Origin: Paraescarpia echinospica
Lineage: Eukaryota; Annelida; Polychaeta; Sabellida; Siboglinidae
DNA length: 64,000 nt
Direction of reading: 5' to 3'
Assembly (NCBI GenBank): GCA_020002185.1
Contig: CM034544.1
Coordinates: 5,753,212-5,817,211 of the forward strand
The stretch's first letter is position 1; each line of letters opens with the position of its first letter. The notes under the pieces were generated by a model, which searched no databases, had not been told where the DNA came from, and saw nothing but the letters and a program-made list of their open reading frames with translations. This document shows positions 11,868 through 22,270 of this stretch, in pieces. The translations under genes were made by a program, and so were the position numbers.

Positions 11868-13728
11868 CCTTTTAGATAGTAACATTTCAGAAGTCATCCA
11901 TGGGTCTAGTGACTTTTATTACACAAATTTGGATTTCCTAGGTGCATGTTTGCCAAGTAATTCCTTGAGTACTTGACTGTACTCTTTATATAAATCAGAT
12001 AGGTGCTATTTGGTCTACGATAAGGTCAGATTTAAGGATATCAGCCATTAAAACGGTAACGTCAATTCTGTAAATGGCTATATAAGACATATTTCGACTC
12101 TATTGCAGTTATAGAAACGTTATTGTTAGCAATGACAATGTGATTGTCTGATAACCCATCCGAAACAATAGGTGTCTGGATATTGTTACAAGTTGAACGG
12201 GTTATCAAGAGGTCAAGGCATTGACAGTGTATATGTGTCGAAAAGATAACATGTTGTATCAAATCTATGAGGAATGAGGGGGAGAGTGAGAGAGGGAGAG
12301 GGGAAAATAGAAATCAAATCAAAGGATACAAGAATATCATCAAACGCAGTTGTTGTTGTTGCAGAAGGTATATCTAAATGAAAAGTAAAATCACAAAAAA
12401 TGTAAAATTCTGAATAAATGATTGCCACATTTTCCTACAGATCCTGACAGTTTTCAAAGAATTTTGCTGGGAGTCCTGGAGAGCGATATATATATATATA
12501 TTTATAGTGGCTACCCGGTTGTTTCGCCTAACATCTGGCCCAGGATTCAGGCTTACATCTCCTGCTAGTAGAAGAATTATAGCTAATTTCAATGTTGGTG
12601 TAGAGCAGGAGTCTGGCAGCAACCTTCCATTAAAAGAAATGTTAAGACAAGGTAAGGTGTGTAAACAGGACAACGAATCGTGTTGAGAAAATGTTGCGTT
12701 GACATCCAACCATTGCAATGTAAGTGGCTTGCATATGGCAAAATCATCACTTCTCAAAGCCTCAGAAAAGGATACAAATAAAACACGTAATATAAATAGT
12801 GGTGACACCATTGTTTTAATGACACTGCTTAGCGTCATAAAAATATGAATTATTAATCAATAAGCAAAATCTAAAATTGATATGTTAACAACTACGATCA
12901 CCGTAACTATGTAAGAACAGTTCAGAACACAAAAAGGGGGACCAACCCTAGCATTTTAGTAATTGCTGAGAACCCAGGTAATGCGACCAAGCTGTAATAA
13001 CTTCAGGGCATATGCCACAGTCAGTCCTACAAGCTAAACCGTATTATCGCTCAGTCATCGTAAAACGTTCAATTTAGATTGAGAGATTAGAAGGTAATAA
13101 AATCAATTCATCAGACAGTTGCCTTAAGTTTGTATAGACTGTATGGCAACACCGTATGTTCAATTAATGTTAGATAAAATCAAATAAACAAACAAAGCTG
13201 TATATAACCGTTACATAATGTTGATTGATTACCTATCGTCGGCTAGCAACCCATCACCAAGTCATCGATTAACGAGCATGGTGGCGGTGCTTATTGTTCT
13301 ACTGTTATGACAATAATCGGTCAACATATCTGAAGGTGTCGGTGCGAATGTGCGAAGGTTTTGACTTGGCAAGATGTTTTCAATACATCTGGGATGATAT
13401 ATTTTCTCCATTGTCGATGGCAGAACGGAGAGCGTTGAAACACAGTCTACCAAATAACTGGCCCCAAACAGGAGTCGTCTGGTTAGTTGCTTAGGTAAAC
13501 CAGATACGGCGCCGATTTCTCTGTCTGGGATATGCTTGTCGACACAGTGTGTCTACTTCTTTAGAGGTTCAACATGATCGTGGATAGGTTGGCCAGCTGC
13601 TGCACCGAGACCCGTTCCAGTCCAGGGTGAACCACGGGAACAACACACATGCACCTTCTTCTGATTCTCTCCAGTGCCGTCTTGTCCAGTATAACGATTC
13701 CATGGGCAATGCCATGGCCGAGATAGAG
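11868..13728 (-). pseudogene. L2/CR1-group retrotransposon with 2A (copy C), 3'-truncated
   Basis: Read in reverse, this copy starts with the leader (13,728-13,160), continues with a single 30-bp minisatellite unit and an N-terminal ORF from ATG 12,811, and ends near 11,868 just after the PWMTSEMLLSK region, before the reverse transcriptase. The hydrophobic leader reads MVSPLFILRVLFVSFSEA. The 2A-like peptide LLLAGDVSLNPGP keeps the consensus Asp, with NPGP at 12,536-12,547 and the final Pro at residue 92. The endonuclease is largely deleted at a (TA)n tract (near 12,485), joining VATIN to ALQDSQ. It is dead as an element but is the best copy for the 2A motif. Confidence 0.8.
13129..13158 (-). 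repeat. Single 30-bp minisatellite unit in L2-2A copy C
   Basis: In reverse this reads catacggtgttgccatacag followed by tctatacaaa: one unit of the array that has 46 units in copy A and 38 in copy B. The flanks (attaattgaa on one side, aactgtctg and gaattg on the other) correspond, so this is probably the unexpanded state, or less likely a collapsed array. Confidence 0.85.
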
Positions 13729-13879
13729 ACAGAGAGGGGGGAGAGAGAGAGGGAGAGGGTAAGGGAGAGGGAGAGGGAGAGGGAGAGGGAAAGGGAGAGG
13801 GAAAGGGAGAGGGAGAGGGAGAGAGGGAGAGAGGGAGAGAGGAAAATAGAAAGAGAGGGACAGAGAGAGAGAGAGGGAG

Positions 13880-13925
<46 letters not shown>

Positions 13926-14143
13926 AAGAGGGACAGAGGAAGAGAGGGACAGAGGGAGAGGGAGAAGGATAGGGAGAGAGAGAGGGAGAGGAGAGAGGGA
14001 GAGGAGAGAGAGAGGATGAGAGGAGAGAGAGTAAGAGAGAGACGGATGGACGGCGGATGGATGGATGAACGTAGAGACGGAGACAGAGAGCCAAAATTAA
14101 TGAGGGATATACACACGCGCACACACACGCACAAACACGCACA

Positions 14144-14242
<99 letters not shown>

Positions 14243-14290
14243 ACACAAACACAGACATACACACGCACAAACACACACACGCACGCACTA
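13729..14290 (-). repeat. GA-rich and (CA)n leader tracts of copy C
   Basis: A degenerate GA/GGGA tract (13,729-14,040) and a (CA)n tract (about 14,133-14,237) are separated by agccaaaattaatgagggat. The same order, reversed, is found at 41,127-41,710 in copy B (GT tract, then attttggctctctgtc, then CT tract). The tracts therefore belong to the repeat unit and are not independent microsatellites. Confidence 0.9.
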
Positions 14291-14394
14291 GTCGCCTACC
14301 TTCTCCCAAGGTGACAATTATCAATAAAACAACGCCTCGGCTGTATATCACCGGGTACTGTTGGACATCTCCCGGATCGCAGCTGTTAGTGTCG

Positions 14395-15360
14395 TCCGTC
14401 AAGAGTACAACATGTGTGGATGCCAAACATGCACATATTGTGGCCCACAGTTCATTCTTTGCGACACAAATGTTGTTGAAATGAGAACTTTATGCAGGAA
14501 AGATTGATTGAGCAGTTGGCTTGCCGGTTTCTAATGCAGTCCACATACGAATTTTTTTTGATAAACTGCGTTTGACGGAAGTAAAGCATATCATTATGAT
14601 AGTGACGTATGCAGATTATGTGATCCAGACGCTTGGAACGATACATAGTGCGGATAAAAAAATTTTTGCAGTATGAAAAATCATTTTTTGTGAGATATAT
14701 ATTACCCCATATTTCTACACAGTATGTTATATAAGGCAAAACACAGTGAACAATATATAATATACATACTATTTTTGTTGATTTTATGTATTTAATATGA
14801 ACATTCCAATTAAGTAAGTCATCAACACATACTTCCAAATATAGGAATGAGTTTTTTGTTTGTTATCGTTATTATAAAAGTTATCTGTATATGTAATGAA
14901 ATTAATAACATTAAATTTTTTCCTTGATGTGTTGTTCACGGTTGCTGCCCTCATACACAAGCGTTGACATAGTTAATATTGAACTCTACTAGACTTGATC
15001 TATCTAGTTAATCACCAATCTGTGACGTATGTCTACATATAAAATCGGCATTTATCTTATCAGGACGGGCTATGCACATTGAAACAACGTTGGCGTCTCG
15101 GGATGCCATGAGCTTCCATGATACCTCTGGAGTGTAATGCTTTGGTTTTCAATCTGGTTAAATATACTGCTAAATAGTTCTAATCAGGGATCGTGATCAT
15201 CGGTAGAAAATCGTGTTCTTTACACAAGAGAACGAATCCTGGCAGTATACGCTAAGAAAGCCTTTCGTTAACCACAGTCGGCGATTCACGCTTCATTGCG
15301 TTATCAGGCAATGTCTACAAATGCTAATTGTGTTGATGCTAGCAGTGGGAATATATCGAA
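14395..15360 (-). mobile_element. Retrotransposon tail (family E, copy 1) inside an inverted duplicate
   Basis: The reverse-strand reading from 14,838 contains VDDLLNWNVHIKYIKS, LPYITYCVEIWGN and RTMYRSKRLDHI, the thumb and C-terminal pattern of APE-type non-LTR reverse transcriptases. The upstream palm with its xADD box is absent. It is interrupted after YIKS by a deletion, and the rest is degraded. The whole segment is inverted relative to 37,995-38,800 plus 40,330-40,550, where the intervening DNA at 39.1-40.3 kb is extra. Confidence 0.65.
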
Positions 15361-15539
15361 AAGTAAAACTGACATTTGTGTGATCAGGGCGAGTGTACAC
15401 GAACGGAGCAATGATGAACAGTGGATGACCCAAGAGCTTCCACGTCCCTTCTACCTGTGGTGTAAAGTTGGGACGTTCTGTGGAAATTCCCCCGCTAATT
15501 CAAAATCCACCCGCCGATCCTACGTAGACGAATAGGATT

Positions 15540-15690
15540 CAGCCGAATTTTCTGAAAATTTTCCAAAGGTAAAGCCGAATTTTCTGAAATTTTTGCAAAG
15601 TTGAAGTAGGCGCCTGTTCTAAGTAGACGAGACTAGGACTCAGCTGAATTTTCTGAACATTTTCGAAAGTTCAAACCGAATTATCTGACC
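15540..15690. repeat. Imperfect tandem repeat of an AATTTTCTGAA-containing unit
   Basis: Four imperfect units containing gccgaattttctgaa followed by attttccaaag lie between 15,540 and 15,690. There is no sign of coding, and function is unknown. Confidence 0.6.
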
Positions 15691-15959
15691 AATCGGCGAC
15701 GAGTATTTAAAAATGAGAGGATGGTTGTAAAAGCCCAAGAAAGATAACTATAAGCGAACTTAACGAAACAACGATATATTGCGACGCGGTTTTCTGTGTT
15801 GGGTTAGCGCCGCCGAACGCAAGAGGACGCTTCAAACAGCGTCCCGATATTCGCAGCGGCCGCAGTTCTGTGACGGCTCTATTAGAAACACGCGAGAAAA
15901 CGGCGAAGTCCCACCAAGGCCACCTAAGTCGCAGGGCACCGGCTTCTACGCACGACCCG

Positions 15960-16190
15960 TCCGCGCCGTATGTCATCGCTGTAAGCACGCATGAGGTGTA
16001 GACTTGTCTCTTCAAGCAGGTTCCAAAGTTACTCTTGAAGATGTCGCGGTGTTTGGGGAATGCTTGTCTGAGACTTTACGAAGGAAGCGATCTAGAGGAA
16101 GCCTGGCGAGACGGTGGAGAAACGAATTAGACAAGTACTGGAAAGAGGATAGCGCTAGACAGGAAGATCCAGAAACGACACGATGAGGCC
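15960..16190. pseudogene. Two fragments of another LINE reverse transcriptase, in opposite orientation
   Basis: On the reverse strand 15,965-16,015 reads LKRQVYTSCVLTAMTYGAD-like sequence, which resembles the K-x-VYxxCVLPxMTYG segment of LINE reverse transcriptases. On the forward strand 16,080-16,190 reads RKRSRGSLARRWRNELDKYW, resembling the C-terminal tail of the same kind of protein. The tail normally lies downstream on the same strand, so the two pieces were brought head to head by an inversion or by two insertions. Recognition is from memory of the family pattern. Confidence 0.5.
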
Positions 16191-16281
16191 TTCCCCCAAC
16201 CACGGGATACAATCACAAACTAACAATTGCTGATGTTTTGTCTTATCATCACACTGTGAATGCTGGTATGCGAAATTTGAG

Positions 16282-16383
16282 CACACACACGCACACGCAC
16301 ACGCACACGCACACGCACACGCACACGCACACGCACACGCACACGCACACGCACACGCACACGCACACACACACACACACACA
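16282..16383. repeat. (CACACG)n hexanucleotide array grading into (CA)n
   Basis: About 14 units of cacacg, then pure CA to 16,383. No coding meaning. Confidence 0.95.
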
Positions 16384-17531
16384 CTGAGAATTGTGTACTA
16401 CAAATCACGTGACTGAATGCACGCGTGTATTTGGACAAGAGTTCGCCGACACGTCAGTGATCTACTTAGAGACAAGGCTCCTACGTAGTATTTCGCCGAG
16501 AAATCGTCATCCACAATTCAACAAGTTCAACTGCTATGCCGGTTGATGACTAGATGAAAACAACGACAACGATTTCAAAAAGTACGAATACTACATTTAG
16601 CACGACAGAAGGCAACGACGGGAACGAAGAAGAACAAGACAATAATACAAATGCCACAACATATCAACACCTACCGCTACCTACCATCGTCTACAGACAC
16701 CTACCACCCATAGACGCGGGAACGGGCAGAGAGGTCATCTGCCCCCTGGAATTTCTTTGTGGGGCAGACATGTGGTTCATTCCCCCTATTAAATGCGAGC
16801 GTGAATGTTTGTTTTTGTGGCGAGCGTCATAGGCGGGTGGAAATGTTAATTTATGAGACGATTAATGTGTGTTTTTGTCGACTGTGAAAGGTGTGTGCAA
16901 TTGGAGGGTAGACATATTGTTTTTGCCCCCACCAGTAATAGGCGGCGTGGTGGCGAAAGTATTTTCGAAAGCATCCCCCCCGTCTTCGGGTGTCACCATT
17001 TCAGCGGAGTCAGCGGAGAGAAGCTGGAGAAGGTAAATTGACAGAAGCGGCGGGACGTAAAAAATTAAATTTGTAACAGTCCCCCGTGTTCGGGTGTCAT
17101 GAGTTCACAGTCGAAACAATGGAGAAGCGAATTTTTTTTAGCAAATTTAGCAAACAAGTTCAGTGGTGCTGAAGCTCCGTTAGCCCCCCCCCCCCAATAT
17201 GAATTTCGTTCCCGCGTCACTGCTACTACTACGTGTGCTGTTGCCACTCTGTGTCTTATTTCTTATTCGCCGGTTAGTGAGTACCTGAATAATATATAAT
17301 GTGTCTGTGGTTACCACCGTTAAACTCAGTTTTTTGGATGAGGCAGCGAGTGACGTGGAAGTGGAATTGATTCGTATTTTTGCATTTCTATTTAATATAT
17401 TTTGTTGCACTGTACAGCTTTGTTATCCGGTTTCCTACCGCAAGGAAATACTGACTTTCGAGCCAAGTTTCGGTCGCGAGCTGATGACTATCGTCGCAGT
17501 ATAACCGAAATACTGGAATGATTTGATCACC
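16384..17531. other. No recognised gene; upstream region of lectin copy 1
   Basis: Positions 16,640-16,700 repeat the sequence next to the end of L2-2A copy C (11,808-11,875). A poly-C run of 12 sits at 17,186-17,197. No TATA box or other promoter signal can be assigned with confidence, though the promoter of the lectin gene starting at 17,532 should lie here. Confidence 0.4.
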
Positions 17532-20128
17532 ATGAAGCACCAAACAGTCCGGACGTTGGTTTTTGTGACACTGATCAGCATCGGGCGAGGTAAGGATATA
17601 TCTATACACACAGGGGTTTACCTGGATGTTGTGTTCAAAGGTCCTCGGGACTCCAGCCTTCTTTTGAGGGGGTCCCAAGCCTGTAGCGAGGGTCCCACTT
17701 ATTGCTCTTTTTTAATTGTAAATACTGTTTTATAAATATCACAACTTATTCAACCCATGTAAAACCAGTTATTATTATTATTAGTTTGATACTAACAAGA
17801 AAAATGCCTTGCTACAATATACTGTTTTATTTGTTGATGTCTTTCCTTGATAATCGATGTAGATTTGGAAGTTAGAGCAGCCTTCCTCCCTTAGGAGAGA
17901 GCGTGCTAGTCTGCTAGATACTTTGACTTGTATATAAATATCACATTGGGAGATCTCCTATAGTCTAAGCTAAGGGTACCGAGGAAGCCACGACTCACTT
18001 AGGTAGGCTCCTGACTCCTGAATTTGTTTCGGTGGCGGGAAACCTGACCGTGGTGATGACAGTAGCACTGGGATTGCCAATAGGCAGCAGATGGAACTGC
18101 GCATTACTTTGTGTACACTTAATTGTGACGTTATGTAGAATCCGGGCCCACACCAATTTCGGCATTATGACAGTTGTGCCTAAATGTTATACCTCAATGC
18201 GTTTATTCCATCATTCCACATCGTTTCAGGAATATAATGTCCCAAAAGGCGCTCGCTCAGGTTTGAGTCAGTGTGCGTCGCTGCGGTTGCGAGGTACTGC
18301 ATGCCGCATTGTTGATACAAGCAAAATTAATAGATCGTATGTTGACGCAAACCGGAGCGCTATTTGGTCCACAAAAATGCCCTCGAATCAATAGTTTATA
18401 ACAATGTACTGTATATCTGAAACAATGTGGAATGATGGCATAAACACACTTAGGTATCAGATCGGTTCGATTGTTGGACGAGCGACTGGCGCCATCTTCC
18501 CCGGGATTGGAGTGCTTTCACTCTTCATTGTAGCCGTACGGTCCGTCATTTGTTTGGTGATAATGAGCTGTTAGTTATACAAAGGAATGTTAATAATAAT
18601 AATAATAACACAAGTTTATTAGCAACTCATCTGAGTTGGATTTACAGTATACAATAAAATACAACTATACATTGGAACGTCATATATAATATTAATACAC
18701 CGAAATGTCGTACAGTATAAAAACCATCCTTTTGCCCTTCATTCGTCATTGGCAGTTGAGTAATCCCCATGGTATAAAGGAGTTACGGTATCTGTTTGTT
18801 CGGGTTATTGGAAAAGGGTACACATTACTCTGTCTGATGTCATATTTGGTATGCCTTTTGTCAGGCAGCAGATAGTTTAATCTGTGTGTACTAACTTTAA
18901 TCTTATTGAAATATTTTTGGCAAAGGCAGTCCCGTCTTGCTTTCAATGTCTCCAATTTAACATACATAAGTATCTCAGCGTAACTTATTGCAGGAAAAAT
19001 ACACTTTAATGCTCTTTTTTGTATCATTTCAATACTGTCAGATAAATATTGTGGCAAGTTAGTGTGCCATACAGGGCATGCATATTCTAAAACAGGTCTC
19101 ACAACACTGACATATATAGTGACCAGATCTTTCTGGGTAATTCCTACTCGCTTTAACTGATACAACATGTACAATCGTTTCCCAGCCTTTTTCACAATAT
19201 TTTCGACATGCTTATTCCATGTCAGATCCTGTGAAATTGTAACACCTAGAAGTTTGGCATGGTCTACTTGATCTAAATCTTTTCCATCGATCGTTATATT
19301 CAGGATAGCGTTTCGAAAATTGCGGTCTTGTGCAAAACAGATGATCATCTCTTTTGATTTTCCTGAATTAATTTTCATATCATTCTGTTCTGTCCACCTA
19401 GCGGCAACGGCAACCGATTCTTGTATAACAGATACCCCCTTTCTGTCGCATACTTCGAACAATGTACTGTCATCTATATATTTATATAACGGAACAGGCG
19501 TTTCTAAATCATTTATGTAGACTAGAAAACATTTAGGTCCAGACAGTGTTCCTTGTGGTACTCCCCTATTGGGGTGACCAGGATGCGAATATTCATTTCC
19601 TATTTTTTCTTGTTGAGTTCTGTCCAGTAAAAATGTTGCCATCCATCTTATAATATGTGACGGCAAACCATACAACTGTAGATGTTCGTAGGTCGCTTTG
19701 TTTTTTATCGCCATAGCTCTAATAAATTAGGAAGTCTTAAAACGCACAGCGACTGCGCTCAAACACTGAAGCCTGAACGATCGTGCGCACGGATTGGAAA
19801 TGTATTCTGGTTCGCGATTCAGTCCCTACAGGCCCTTCTGCAAAACTACGCGCAGGGCGGCGCTGTACGGACGATTAGGCGCCCTTCAGAATTGGGAAGC
19901 ATACGCCTACGGGAATGGTTATTTGGAAGGACTCGTGAAAAGAAATATCAAAGCAACTGATTCTGCAATAAACTACCAAGTTAAAGGCATTCATAATCAA
20001 AGCATATTTTTGTTATATGTCATTGATACCTATACGTCCCGTGGGACGCAATGATTATTTTGCACGCATCCGGGTACTGTTTCTAAGCGTATAGGACGCA
20101 GGACCTTGCGTCCCATAAACCCCTGATT

Positions 20129-20178
<50 letters not shown>

Positions 20179-22233
20179 GTGTGGACGATAAATTATGCAG
20201 CCGGTCTATAGGTATGCACACATGCTCAGTGAAACACACTTTTAAATCAATCCATCTGACATGGGCTGCCGCTGTATTCATTTCCGGTTACTCGGTAGAT
20301 TGTCCTTTTACCTTTTCCGTCTTTTCGTTGTTGAATCCGTGATATTAACAGCAGCTAGACGTTTTTATTGCCACATAAAGCTCAGCTGTGGTCACTGAAG
20401 TCTGACTTCAATAATGAGTAAATGCATAACATTACATGGTTTAACAGGATGAACAATATGTACTTTATAAAGCGGTAAAAGATCTCACCAAATCTCAACA
20501 ATCTCTTTCCGTTTAGTTTGCCGTATCTCTCCGTACTTTTGTTCGTTGTCCACGCGTACCACGTGTCACCGCATCGTGTGTGTCTCCACCAGATATAACT
20601 AAAATCTCCCAAAAGAACCAATGTACTATGAAAATAAATACCACTCCTAAAACTGGTAAAACAGTGTGACATTCGCACGCATTATAAGAACAAAAGAGGA
20701 GGTTCACAACAGAGACGAAAAGGAACAGTAGCAAAATCAAAGAAAGCTAAGCGACATTATAAACATTGGAGAAGAGCAAACACGGTCAAAGACGATGACA
20801 TCAAAAACCACTAGAAATATAATCTCTCTAAAGGTTATTTAGATATGCCAGTATTGAGGATGCTGTGTGCGACGCTGTGCGAACACTATACAAACTATGT
20901 CTATATTAGATTTAGTCTATGCTGTATCCACGGGCGACTATCTACCGGAAGTGATTCGCATGCATGTGCGGGTGTGCGTTTGTTTTTTCTATGTTATTTT
21001 TGGCAGAGATGAGAGTGATCGGCTTCTGATGCCTCCTATGGGTTAAGCATACGTGACATACATGCAAACCTATACATTTTTAAAAAAGCTCATAAATCCG
21101 GCAGTCCAAATATGGTATATATATTGAAATTTAAGAAAAATAACAACATGGCTGCCATGGTGATATTTTTGACTTTTAATTAAAAAAATAGGAGGCCGTT
21201 TCAAATTCTTATTGTCTGAGAATACTATAACTACCCTTATAAAACTTTAAACAAAGTATGATGATTATTTTTGTATTTTTATTTTACTTTCTCCATCTTC
21301 CAACAAAACTGTCCAACAAAGTGAACATTTCAGAAAATAATACTTTTTTAGAATCTTCCACCATTATTTTGAGGATACAATTGACAACAAAACATGTACC
21401 AAATTGCATCGCAAAATCGTTGAAATAAAAAACAATCAGCAAAAATTGTTCTCCCAACCAGTATTCTGACCTTACGTCATTCGTTGCAGTGAACACGGAA
21501 TTGTCAACCAATCTAGCTGTTGGAAAGCCTACACAGATGTCATCGAAGTTTGATACGGAGTATGACTCTTCGAGAGCCGTGGACGGCAACAGAGACAGCG
21601 ACATGTTTCACGACAGCTGCTCTCACACCATATTGGAAATGGGGGCGTGGTGGCAGGTCGACTTACATGCCGTCTACGTCATCAAGGAGGTGGTCATAAC
21701 CAACAGAGGAGGAAAACATGGTGAGTTCTAGTTCATCACGCAGGTGGTCATAACCAACAGAGGAGGCGAACATGGTGAGTTCTAAAGTGTCGCTGACTTC
21801 GTTGCGTTGGTAATACGCGGATTTTCAATACACAGTGTCATGAAGGCATTATTTTGTGAAAGAGACACCATTGTAAAAATAAAACAGCATTTAGCAAAAT
21901 AGTTAAAACACCATTTTCTTCTTTACAATTGATTGCACAAATATACGGCATGTGTCATGATCCCTCTAACCTACCTACCCACCCACCTACCTACCCACCC
22001 ACATACATACCCACCTACCTATCCAAACACCACCCACCCACCCACTACCCACCCACCCACCCCCACCCACGTACCTATCTACATATCTATCTACATATAT
22101 ATGTCTATCTATCTATCTATCTATCTATCTATATGTGTATCTATCTACAGTGTATCTATCTATCTATTTATATATCTACAGTGTATCTATCTATCTATCT
22201 ATCTATCTATATATATATATATATATATCTATC

Positions 22234-22270
<37 letters not shown>

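Noticed and set aside
13553..14291. Readings of up to 243 codons over GA and CA tracts
   Set aside because: Microsatellite translation.
17099..17299. Reading SKQWRSEFFLANLANKFSGA
   Set aside because: Looks like part of a dispersed repeat, ends in a poly-C run, and has no support from a second copy here.
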